Part shown: positions 24,496 to 33,211 of the stretch, in pieces
How positions within the stretch are numbered: the stretch's first letter is position 1
How the letters are laid out: each line of letters begins with the position of its first letter
DNA from: Candidatus Finniella inopinata
GTDB taxonomy: Bacteria > Pseudomonadota > Alphaproteobacteria > Paracaedibacterales > CAIULA01
Reading direction: 5' to 3'
Assembly (NCBI RefSeq): GCF_004210305.1
Contig: NZ_SCFB01000004.1
Coordinates: 40,001 to 104,000 of the forward strand
Length of the DNA: 64,000 nt
Made by a program: the position numbers and the translations under genes
Notes under the pieces: generated by a model
The model's input: the letters and a program-made list of their open reading frames with translations, nothing else
Told to the model about the DNA's origin: nothing
Database searches by the model: none

Positions 24496-26757
24496 ATGTT
24501 TATTAATAAAATTATACAGAACTTACTTTTAGTATCGGCTCTTGGTGCGTCTGCGTATGCAACAGGGGCACAATCGGTGAGTGGACCTACCTTCCTGTTT
24601 AAAGGAAACGGCCCCCTTGATGGCAGCGGAGGGGCAGCGAATCCGCCACGACCCCGCGCCATTTTGCATGCGTTTGATTTGTCGCTTACGACTATTACAA
24701 GACCTGAAACCTTTAAACCCGACGATTCAACCCCCTCAGCGTTCACGGCTTCTAAGATGGACCCAATTAGCAATAGTTTCATAGACCGTGCCTCAAACAG
24801 AGGGTATTCACACATCCAAATATCCGCTACGCAGTATAATCCCACCGTTTATAACGTCTGGAGCGAAGCCTATAGACCTCTTGTTATGATTCTTGATGAC
24901 CCACAAGCAACATCAACATCCCCTTCCTATAACTCTCGGCAAGCTTATTTAAACACCGTTAAGGATGCTTTAACGAGCGCGAGTGGTTCAACCTCTAACT
25001 TAATTGATCTAAAGAAATATGGGGCTACTATTCCAGATACGGCTAATAGTGGCAAGTATATTACTGTTGGGTATATGCTGCAAAGTGCACTATATGGTGG
25101 GCTCACAGACTTATTACCTCTCATTAATTACGCAAAAGCCAAGAATATTGGCTTTGTCGCAGACGTTGTGTTTAACCAAGTTGATGACTTTATGAAAGAA
25201 CTAAAAGATAAAAGCAAACCTTCGACTTCGTTATTTACTTTGAGGCCAGCTTATATAAATGGTTACACGCCACAACTTGATACGACCAGGGTCTTTCCAA
25301 CTGATGCAAAGGGTAATGGTTTTTTTACTCCATCATCATCATCATCCTGGAACTATGGTCCCCAATTTAACTTAAGCAATTCGTATGTGCAGGATATGAT
25401 CGTTGGTTACCTACAGTTCCTTTATGACATTGGTATTGCAGGAATTCGTATAGATTATCTGTCTGCAACCAGTCCAGGCAATTGGCAAATAATTTTGCAA
25501 AAAGCATACAACAAAGGAGTCACTTTTAATCTTGGATACGGAGAAAAATTCGATTCTTGGCTTCCAAGTATTAGTCCCTACGCTCAAATCATGCCATTGG
25601 AAGACTTTACCTTACAACAAAACAGCCTAGGAACATCCTGCATTAATAATTTGAATAATGGTAGTATCAGTAGCCTTGTCATGCCGAATGCTCTTGGCAA
25701 CACTCAATCAGCCGTTAACTTTACCGTAATACATGACATGTTCCCAAACATAGGGGGAAGCAGGTTTTGGTTTTACGGGGGATTTAACCAGCAGGGACAA
25801 GATAGCAATCATTCTTACACTTCCGATAAAAATATGATACACGTACCGAACCCAACCAATGTTAGCAGCTGCACAATTTGTGCCGCCCAGAGAACCAATC
25901 CCGCATTGATTATCAATTCACAGTTAGGTAACGCTTACCTGCTAGCAAAACGTGATGGATCGCCCCTCATCATACGGTTTGAAGATGAAGCAGGTAATTT
26001 GTCTGGCACTTCAGCAACAGCAACTGGTGACTTTGCTGATATCATAAAAAACGCTCTTGCCTTCAGAACAGCCATGGATGCCAAAAACGCTCCACACGAG
26101 TACATGGTAGCTCTTGATAGAAAAACATTACTAATTGCCCGGCAGTTTGGTTTTGCGGTCATTAATGTGGGTTTAAATAACCGCACCATCGCTTTGAGTG
26201 ACCTTCAAAAGGTCCCCTCAGCGTATATACCCGACACTAGCTACACATCCGCTAATACCACAGGTTCCTATTACATAGACCTAGCAGACACAAACACGCC
26301 GCCTGCAAAGTATACAAAAACTTCATCCGGATTTAAAACTGGCGCAACCAACGCAACAGCCTCTTCAAGAAATGTTAAATACTTCGTCTTGCAAAACCCG
26401 CCAACATCTATGAGTTCAAGGTCAGTGGTGTTCGAGGCAAAGAACGCTAATACATCTAGTTTTGGGCAACAATTATTTGTTTTGGGTAATCATCCATTGT
26501 TGGGCAATTGGTCAGCCCGTCCTGACTTTTTGAATATCATGATGAATTTAAGCTCCACAGGCAATATGTATCCAAAATGGCAAACCATCCCCATCAGCTT
26601 TCCATCAGAATATTCTGTTTCCTATAAATTTGCGAAGGGAACTGTGGATGATAATCAACAACGTACAATAAATGAATGGGAACCAGGTAATAATCGGACC
26701 TTAAATGTTAATGCAGGATCAGATCTTCAGTATGAGTGGCGCAACTACGGAAGCTAA
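24496..26757 (+). CDS. Secreted GH13 alpha-amylase-like protein with C-terminal CBM20
   Basis: 753-residue exported glycoside hydrolase. Signal peptide (~1-23, LLVSALGASAYA), a Gly/Pro-rich linker (24-55), a GH13 TIM barrel from AILHAFDLSL, and a starch-binding CBM20 domain from about 640 (LFVLGNHPLLGNW, NEWEPGNNR). GH13 regions: I DVVFNQ (223-228), II GIRIDYLSA with nucleophile Asp320, III GYGEKFD with acid/base Glu350, IV VIHD with Asp414. The catalytic triad is intact, but three conserved neighbours differ: NH to NQ in region I, Lys/His to Ser in II, Asn to Ile in IV. Substrate is probably starch or glycogen; reduced or altered activity is possible. A perfect CtrA box precedes it. It is a tandem copy of the gene at 27313. 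Confidence 0.85.
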   Translation: MFINKIIQNLLLVSALGASAYATGAQSVSGPTFLFKGNGPLDGSGGAANPPRPRAILHAFDLSLTTITRPETFKPDDSTPSAFTASKMDPISNSFIDRASNRGYSHIQISATQYNPTVYNVWSEAYRPLVMILDDPQATSTSPSYNSRQAYLNTVKDALTSASGSTSNLIDLKKYGATIPDTANSGKYITVGYMLQSALYGGLTDLLPLINYAKAKNIGFVADVVFNQVDDFMKELKDKSKPSTSLFTLRPAYINGYTPQLDTTRVFPTDAKGNGFFTPSSSSSWNYGPQFNLSNSYVQDMIVGYLQFLYDIGIAGIRIDYLSATSPGNWQIILQKAYNKGVTFNLGYGEKFDSWLPSISPYAQIMPLEDFTLQQNSLGTSCINNLNNGSISSLVMPNALGNTQSAVNFTVIHDMFPNIGGSRFWFYGGFNQQGQDSNHSYTSDKNMIHVPNPTNVSSCTICAAQRTNPALIINSQLGNAYLLAKRDGSPLIIRFEDEAGNLSGTSATATGDFADIIKNALAFRTAMDAKNAPHEYMVALDRKTLLIARQFGFAVINVGLNNRTIALSDLQKVPSAYIPDTSYTSANTTGSYYIDLADTNTPPAKYTKTSSGFKTGATNATASSRNVKYFVLQNPPTSMSSRSVVFEAKNANTSSFGQQLFVLGNHPLLGNWSARPDFLNIMMNLSSTGNMYPKWQTIPISFPSEYSVSYKFAKGTVDDNQQRTINEWEPGNNRTLNVNAGSDLQYEWRNYGS

Positions 26758-26796
26758 GTTAGCAAAACAGGCTGGGTAGGGGCAGCCGTTGTCCCC

Positions 26797-27124
26797 GCCA
26801 GCCTTGCCAGAGGCGATCATATAAACGGATAGACGCCCCCACAAGGGCGCCTGCCACTTGCATCACAATGTACGGCACCACCTGACGCGCCTAAAATTTC
26901 CCCGAAAAACAAAGCCCCAGTGTTACCGCCGGATTAATGTGACAGCCTGAGACAGGCCCAAGGGTATACGCCAACAGCATCAACGTAAGCCCCAACGCCA
27001 GAGAGACACCCAAAAAACCGATGGACGAACCAGCCAACACAGCCGCCCCCACCCCCATAACGATCAAAAGCAATGTTCCTATAAATTCTGCAAAATATTT
27101 AGACAGGTTCGAGCACATATACAA
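26797..27124 (-). pseudogene. Truncated second copy of aqpZ
   Basis: Codons 1 to about 107 of the aquaporin at 23615, nearly identical in protein (EFIGTLLLIVMGVGAAVLAG, GCHINPAVTLGL). A TAG replaces the Gln codon after GKF (codon 78), and the frame is also lost near IRLYDRLWQG. The copy then ends abruptly. It is the left edge of the tandem duplication that created the two amylases. A non-functional duplicate, as NPA2 is missing. Confidence 0.9.
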
Positions 27125-27243
27125 TTTCCAAAAAAATTACTACAACTTTTAGCATGATATCATTGTTTTTAGATTAATTTAATAGAATTTTTTTGTTTCA
27201 GATTAAATTTATATTTTGTAACAAGATCCATTTTTAAACATTA

Positions 27244-27259
27244 TTAACCACATGTTAAC
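27244..27259 (+). promoter_or_regulatory. Perfect CtrA box before amylase 2
   Basis: TTAACCACATGTTAAC matches TTAA-N7-TTAAC exactly. CATAAT at 27270-27275 lies 10 nt downstream. The gene starts at 27313. The N7 spacer differs from that of amylase 1, so the half-sites are conserved while the spacer has drifted. Confidence 0.6.
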
Positions 27260-27312
27260 AACTTACATTCATAATATATTGATATTTATTAAATTAATAT
27301 TGGTAGAAAAAC

Positions 27313-29560
27313 ATGCGTATTAATAAAATTATACAGGGCTTACTTTTAGTATCGGCTCTTGGTACCTCTGCGTATGCAACAGGGGCACAATCAGTCAGCG
27401 GACCGATGTTCTTGTTTAAAGGAAATGGCCCTCTTGATGGCAGCGGTGGAGCAGCGAATCCCCCCCGGCCTCGGGCCATTTTGCATGCGTTCGATCTGTC
27501 GTTAGTTCCCATTGAAAGATATCCAACGTTTGATTTTAGTTACTTTCCAATTTATAAAACTGCTAACATGAGCCCTCTCAATCAATCGTATATTGATACG
27601 TGCCAGCCAAAGGGGGTATTCACATATCCAAATTTCCCCTATGCAATATGCACCAGCTCTTTTGAACACATGGAATTCGGCTTATCAGCCTTATATCATG
27701 ATTCTGAACGATCAGAATCTTACTCAACAACCCACAACTCAATCAAAACCTACAGCGCTCCCAGTGGCGCCATATGCACCTTACTACCCACGACCATTCA
27801 ACGAACCATCTTACGGGGGGTACCAATGCGGCTTTTGGAAGTACAATGCTCCCTGGGAAAGTCCTGCTGTGTTTGATTCTGCCAATTGCATCCTCGTCAA
27901 TGGGGTAGTACCTGCCTTAAAAGCTTCAGGACCAGCAAGCACCTCAATAGCAAATACCTTGTCCGATCTTACCAGTTATGGAGTTTCTATTCCGGACAGC
28001 ACTTCAACGGCTCAAAACTCAAAGAAAAATATTACTGTCGGGTACATGCCACAAAGCAGGTTATATGGCGGCATTACGGACTTGACGACCTTTATTCAAG
28101 CAGCAAAAAACGTAACCCCATCAGTTGGTGTTATTGTTGACGTGGTCTTCGCCCACGTTACTTTTGATATGCAGGATGCAACTAATAAGGCTGTTTTGCA
28201 CCCCATGAAAATTGCTGGTTTGAATGTTGCACAAGACTTCAAGACCTTTCCTGATGGCTTTTTCAAGTCACAGTCCAGTTGGGAGGGATTCGGTCCCCAG
28301 TTGAATTTAGGCAATTCGTATGTACAAGACATGATTGTTGGCTACTTAAGAATTCTTCGTGACATTGGGGTTGCCGGAATCCGTATAGATAATTCAAAGG
28401 CAACCAGCCCAAGTAATTGGCAGTCTATTTTTCAAAAAGCAAAGAATAAAGGCATCACCTTTGATCGTGGATATGGAGAAGCTTATGATTATAGTCTTTC
28501 TACAGTCACCCCCTATGCTCAAGTGACACCAATGGAGGATTTCATCTTACAAAACAGTCTGGCAAAATCATGTATTGCCAATTCAAACAATGGCAGCATT
28601 GGGAAACTTATCATGCCAGCAGCCCTTGGCAATGCTCAATCGGGAGCAACATTTTCCGTTAACCACGACATGTTTCCCAACATAGGAGGTAGCAGGAATG
28701 GGTTTTACAACAGTGGAATGCACACTTATGACTCTCTGGGTATGGTACATAACGCTAATGGTGGCACCGATCCTAAACAAACACTGCCAGGGAATCCTAG
28801 TATCTGTATAATTTGCGCAGAGGAACGAACAAACCCCGCATTTATTATCAATTCACAACTAGCTAACGCCTACCTGTTGGCTAAACGCGATGGATCACCC
28901 CTTATTATGCGCTTTGAAGATGAGGTTGGCTCCCAACCTGTATCCGCTGTGTCGCCTTACACCAAACAAAAGATACAAGTCGCCACCGGTGACTTTGCTG
29001 ATATCATAAAAAATGCTCTTGCCTTCAGAAAAGCAATGGATGACAAAAATGCCCAATACGAATACATGGTGAAACTTGATGACAACACATTGTTAATTGC
29101 TCGTCAGTTTGGGTTTGCCGTGATTAATGTAGGGCCAAATAATCGCTCCATTACTTCGAACGACCTCAAAAAGGACTCCAATGTTAACATCCCCAACGGA
29201 GTATATAAGGATGAAGCTGGGGCTTCTTACACAAAGAGTTCAAGTAGCTTCAGCGCCACAGCTTATTCTAGAAATGTCAAATACTTTACTTATGATAGCT
29301 TCACAACTGTCTTTTCGTTACGTACCACAAAGTCAAATGTCTATTTGGTTGGAGGTGCTACGGAGTTGGGCAATTGGAATACGGCGAATGCTATCCCCAT
29401 GTCTGGTTCTTCTGCATTAAGTATGTCTGTGAAATTCAACACACCATATGCTTCGGTGCCTTATAAGTATATCCAAAAAAATGGCGCCGCAATAACTTGG
29501 TACCCAGGAAATGATTTAACTATTCCAACCGGCGCCGCAACGACAAACGATACCTGGTAA
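27313..29560 (+). pseudogene. Second GH13/CBM20 amylase, broken by one frameshift
   Basis: Tandem paralogue of the amylase at 24496. The first frame covers the signal peptide and barrel start (to about codon 95, SYIDT), then the homologous frame resumes one base later from IRASQRGYSHIQIS to the stop at 29560. Amylase 1 reads ATA GAC CGT where this copy reads ATT GAT A CGT, so a single extra A near 27598 explains the break; no slippery run is there. GH13 regions: I DVVFAH, II GIRIDNSKA (Lys kept), III GYGEAYD, IV VNHD (kept). A CBM20-like end is present (VYLVGGATELGNW, WYPGND). Apart from the frameshift the gene looks well preserved, so the lesion is recent or a sequencing error. Confidence 0.82.
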
Positions 29561-29624
29561 TGGTAAGGTCATGGATACAGAACGAGCGGCACGATCACGG
29601 TGGAAGCTAGAAATACAGAGGTGG

Positions 29625-30473
29625 TTAATGCCCGGGGCCGCTTTTCCCAAACACCACCACCCTTTCAATGCCTGACAGGTCAGGGTAGGTGGCCAGAAAA
29701 ACCAACCCTGCCTGTTTTGCCACCCACCGAACCGTATCCCCCTGCCCCAGGCCAATCTCCAAAAAGGCTAGACTATAGGGGTGCATTAAAGCAGGAAGCT
29801 GAGGCAACAGGGCCCGATAAGCTGCCAGACCATCCTCCCCGGCATATAAAGCCTGATGGGGATCATACTGTTTCACCGAATCCTCCAGCAGATCGTTCAA
29901 CCCAATATAGGGGGGGTTGCTGATCAATACGTCGAATGTCCCCTGCATCCCCTCTGCCCAGTTGCCCTTGATAAAAGAGGCCCGTTGATCCAAACCCAGC
30001 CGCCCAGCATTCTGTTGGGCCACGGCCAGGGCAGCATCGCTGATATCGACCCCCACCCCTAAACTGTTGGGATATTCCGATAATAAGCTTAGAAACAGAC
30101 ACCCCGTCCCTGTGCCAAAATCAATTATGGTTAATGGTATATCGTGATCAGGAAAATGTTCCAAGACAGCCTGAATCAAAGTCTCGCTGTCGGGCCTGGG
30201 ATCCAGGGTATCGGCCGTCACCTTAAACGGTAGACTCCAAAATTCCCGCTGCCCTATAATTTTTGACAAGGGTTCGTTATTGCAACGGCGCTGGACTAAA
30301 GGGACCAACCGGTCAAAATCTTCGCCGCTGATGGCAGGCTCAAAAAAAACATCTGTATAAGATCGATTTTGAAGGAAGGCGATTAAAAGCGTCAGTTCAC
30401 GCCTTGGGTTGTCTATCCCGGCCGCCTGGAGTTGGCTGATAAGGGTCTGCAAATCCTTTGAAAACGCCCTCAA
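29625..30473 (-). CDS. prmC: PrmC, release factor glutamine methyltransferase
   Basis: Methylates the Gln of the GGQ motif of peptide release factors with S-adenosylmethionine. 282 residues: helical N-terminal domain (NPRRELTLLIAFL), substrate-binding DPRPDSETL (91-99), AdoMet motif DFGTGTGC (118-125) and catalytic NPPY (186-189). It starts inside the stop of grxD (ATGA overlap), the last gene of a purC-bolA-grxD-prmC unit. prmC usually follows prfA; here it sits elsewhere. Convergent with amylase 2. Confidence 0.94.
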   Translation of the reverse strand: MRAFSKDLQTLISQLQAAGIDNPRRELTLLIAFLQNRSYTDVFFEPAISGEDFDRLVPLVQRRCNNEPLSKIIGQREFWSLPFKVTADTLDPRPDSETLIQAVLEHFPDHDIPLTIIDFGTGTGCLFLSLLSEYPNSLGVGVDISDAALAVAQQNAGRLGLDQRASFIKGNWAEGMQGTFDVLISNPPYIGLNDLLEDSVKQYDPHQALYAGEDGLAAYRALLPQLPALMHPYSLAFLEIGLGQGDTVRWVAKQAGLVFLATYPDLSGIERVVVFGKSGPGH

Positions 30474-30799
30474 GCCGCAACAATGCCTTTTTCTTTTAAC
30501 AAATCTTGTAATTCACCTGCCTGGTGCATTTCGCGAACAATGTCACACCCACCAATGAATTCGCCCTGAAGATACAACTGCGGAATCGTTGGCCAATTGC
30601 TATAATCCTTAATCCCCTGGCGAATCTCAGGATCAGCCAAAACGTTAACCGCCTTGAATGGAATGCCCATCGACTTTAAAATTTGGATAACAATGGCGGA
30701 AAAACCGCACTGGGGAGTCTCTGCTGTTCCCTTCACGTACAAAACAACGGCATTTTGAGTAAGGTCATCTTGAATTCGTTCTTGCACAGTGATTGTCAT
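30470..30799 (-). CDS. grxD: Monothiol glutaredoxin, CGFS type
   Basis: Binds [2Fe-2S] clusters with glutathione and passes them on; works with BolA. 109 residues with the CGFS site at Cys31 (TPQCGFS), WPTIPQLY cis-Pro region and GGCDIVREM glutathione-binding segment. Overlaps bolA upstream and prmC downstream by 4 bp each, so translation is coupled. The bolA-grxD pairing is conserved and marks their shared role. Confidence 0.95.
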   Translation of the reverse strand: MTITVQERIQDDLTQNAVVLYVKGTAETPQCGFSAIVIQILKSMGIPFKAVNVLADPEIRQGIKDYSNWPTIPQLYLQGEFIGGCDIVREMHQAGELQDLLKEKGIVAA

Positions 30800-31056
30800 A
30801 ACGTATTTCCTTTTGAAGTTTCTGGGGGCAAAACGCCCGTTTTAAGTGCCATGGCGTGTAGGTCCCCGCCCATTTTACCGTTTAGCGCCTGATAGACCAT
30901 TTGGTGCTGCTGCACCCTTGTTTTTCCAATAAAATCATCGCTTAAAACTGTTACTTGGTAATGGTCATTATCACCAGCTAAATCTTGTATTTCAATGACA
31001 CCATCTTGGAAACAGTCGCGAAGCAACTTTTCCAAAACATTACTTGGCAGAGGCAT
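30796..31056 (-). CDS. bolA: BolA-family protein
   Basis: 86-residue BolA domain with DHYQVTVLSDDFIGKTRVQQ and HQMVYQAL near the middle, including the conserved His-containing region used for cluster binding with CGFS glutaredoxins. Start overlaps the purC stop by one base (TAATG); end overlaps grxD. Confidence 0.93.
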   Translation of the reverse strand: MPLPSNVLEKLLRDCFQDGVIEIQDLAGDNDHYQVTVLSDDFIGKTRVQQHQMVYQALNGKMGGDLHAMALKTGVLPPETSKGNTL

Positions 31057-31871
31057 TAAAGAATTTCCTCTCGAATCAACAAATCAGCCGGCCCACCCGC
31101 CTTTAAAAGCCCAAATTTCTCTGCCAATTTTTGGTACCGTGACCGCTGATCACAATGACCAAGATCTTCACCGCTTAAGGAATCAATGTCAAGGCGCTCC
31201 CCCGATTCAATGTCCAAAACGCAACAACTGTCGGCACTAATCTCGTCAATCAGAACAATTTGCGTGTCGCCCATGTAATCAGAAAGATAAACCCTACCAA
31301 ACTCCAACTGATACCGTATAAGGCGTAAGCCAAGAGCAATAAACTGACCACACAAAAAGTCATTAATCCTCTGCGTCATTTCTTTGATGCAGTCCAATTC
31401 ATCTTCATCCGCCCAGCCCAATGCCGTGATATGACGTTCTGAAATAACAGATTCCGCATAATCCTTACTTTTAACGTGAAACTCTGGAATAGCTTCAGGC
31501 AGCAGCATCCCCTCTTCAAGACCCAGACGTTTCGCAAAATTATCAATGGCTAAGTTATGGACAATCACATGACAGGGCAAATTCTGTGTAGCCCGCACCA
31601 ATTGCTCGCGCATGTTAAGGCGACGTATTAAATGCGTCTGCACACCAATCTCATTCAGACGCACCATAAACATTTCCGATAGACGATTGTTAATAACACC
31701 CTTCCCAATCACGGAAACGCCGTCTTGTTTTTTGCAGTTATCTTTAAAATACAAAACGAAGGTACCCGGATCAGGCCCGTCAAACAAAGTCTTGGTGCGG
31801 CCTTCATAAAGATGACGACGGCGAGGCGGCTTTCTATCGCCCAACAAAGCTGGTTTAGAACCAATTGACAT
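31056..31871 (-). CDS. purC: SAICAR synthetase
   Basis: ATP-dependent ligase joining aspartate to CAIR in purine synthesis. About 271 residues from the ATG at 31871, chosen because AAAGG lies 9 nt upstream; the frame is open to 31964, but that extension runs into a palindromic repeat. YEGRTKTLF nucleotide-binding start, KGVINNRLSE, FHVKSKDY, SDYMGDTQIVLIDEISADSC and GHCDQRSRYQKL are in place. In many alphaproteobacteria purC is followed by purS, purQ, purL and then bolA-grxD; here purC touches bolA directly, so the middle genes have been lost or moved. Confidence 0.9.
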   Translation of the reverse strand: MSIGSKPALLGDRKPPRRRHLYEGRTKTLFDGPDPGTFVLYFKDNCKKQDGVSVIGKGVINNRLSEMFMVRLNEIGVQTHLIRRLNMREQLVRATQNLPCHVIVHNLAIDNFAKRLGLEEGMLLPEAIPEFHVKSKDYAESVISERHITALGWADEDELDCIKEMTQRINDFLCGQFIALGLRLIRYQLEFGRVYLSDYMGDTQIVLIDEISADSCCVLDIESGERLDIDSLSGEDLGHCDQRSRYQKLAEKFGLLKAGGPADLLIREEIL

Positions 31872-31959
31872 GCGCATAACCTTTATAAAATGCCCAATTT
31901 GTCTAGATACCTCTCTTAAACAATTTTTCAGAAGCTTCCGTCTCCCTTGCATCCCATTT

Positions 31960-32025
31960 GTCACCCCCGCGAAGGCGGGGGTCCAGTTGTATTATTATCT
32001 AGATTCCCGCTTGCGCGGGAATGAC
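31960..32025. repeat. Palindromic repeat with two GC-rich hairpins
   Basis: Begins GTCACCCCCGCGAAGGCGGGGG and ends CCCGCTTGCGCGGGAATGAC: two nested hairpins whose outer ends (GTCA/TGAC) also pair. A common class of interspersed palindromes in bacteria, in the gap between purC and the ABC exporter. Confidence 0.7.
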
Positions 32026-32144
32026 ATCTGGAACGTTAAAGGGACGAGAAAAAACTTGCAAATCATTTGAAAGAGGTATAGCAAATTTTGCTTAAATCAG
32101 CAATCTTATTACTACTGAACATTAAGTGGGAATCACGGGTTACT

Positions 32145-33211
32145 ATGTCAACACCAAAATTAAGCACCTTTCGAAAATTATGGCCATCTTTATGGCCGCA
32201 ATGCATGCCGGGCGTTAGGGTGCGTGTTGTTATTGCCTCGGCCGCATTAATTTTATCAAAAATCGCTTTGTTGGCCACGCCCTTAACTTGGAAATATGCT
32301 GTAGATCACCTGATGCATAACCCTAAGATTATACCCTATTCCTTAATTATCTTTTATGGGGCGGCTCGTCTGGCGTCGTCCTTATTTTCAGAGGTTCGAG
32401 ACGCCGTCTTTGCGCAAGTTGCCCAGCGTGCTTTACGCCAAATCGGGGTTAAGGTCTTTGAACATTTGCACCATTTAAGTTTACGGTTCCACCTTGACCG
32501 CCAAACAGGGGGAATCACCCGCATTATTGAACGAGGAACCAAGTCGATTGAAACTTTATTGACATTTCTGACATTTAGCATTTTACCCACTATCGTTGAA
32601 ATCATTTTGGTCTGTGGGGCTTTGTGGTGGTTTTATGGTATCAGCTTTTCGATGGTAATTTTGGTCACCATGGCTGCCTACATATTTTACACCCTAAAGC
32701 TGACCGAGTGGCGCATTCATTATGTGCGTTCCATGAACGCCAGTGATAATTTGGCCCAGACCAAGGCCATAGATAGTTTGTTAAATTACGAAACAGTAAA
32801 ATACTTTTCCAATGAGGTGCACGAGAAAAATCGATTTGATGCGGCTTTGCGGCAGTATGAAATCGCTGCTTTGCAAGGCAAAATCAGTTTATCGTACCTA
32901 AACATTGGGCAAGCTGTGATTATGTCTTTAGGGCTGATTGCTGTGATGGTATTGGCGAGCCTGGGCATTACTCAAAACACAATGACCACAGGTGATTTAA
33001 TTGCCGTCAACCTTTTCCTGATTCAGTTGGCCATTCCTTTGTTTAACTTAGGTTTTGCCTACCGTGAAATTAAGCTGGCCCTGGTCAACTTAGAAGAAAT
33101 GTTCCATTTGTTGGATGAACCGCAGGACATTAAGGATATACCCAATGCTCGGCCACTTGCCTTTAAGGGAGGTAAAGTTATTTTTGACAAGGTTAGCTTT
33201 GCCTATCAACC
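32145..33211 (+). pseudogene. Atm1/HmtA-type ABC exporter, ATPase domain lost
   Basis: Membrane half of an ABC exporter of the Atm1 type (mitochondrial Fe-S/glutathione or heavy-metal exporter family): HLDRQTGGITRIIERGTKS, DSLLNYETVKYF and PLFNLGFAYREIK are hallmarks. The frame reaches only the first strand of the ATPase domain (VIFDKVSFAYQP) and then enters the ISAs1-family element at 33212; Walker A, signature and Walker B are absent. About 355 of ~600 residues remain. The rest of the gene is not on the other side of the element. The ATG at 32145 is preferred; the frame is open to 32088. Confidence 0.85.

Noticed and set aside
27590..27605. Programmed frameshifting in amylase 2
   Set aside because: No slippery heptamer or homopolymer at the junction; a one-base insertion relative to amylase 1 explains it.
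29600..29923. 107-codon open frame antisense to prmC
   Set aside because: Pro-rich product caused by the GC-rich prmC codons read backwards; prmC has all motifs.
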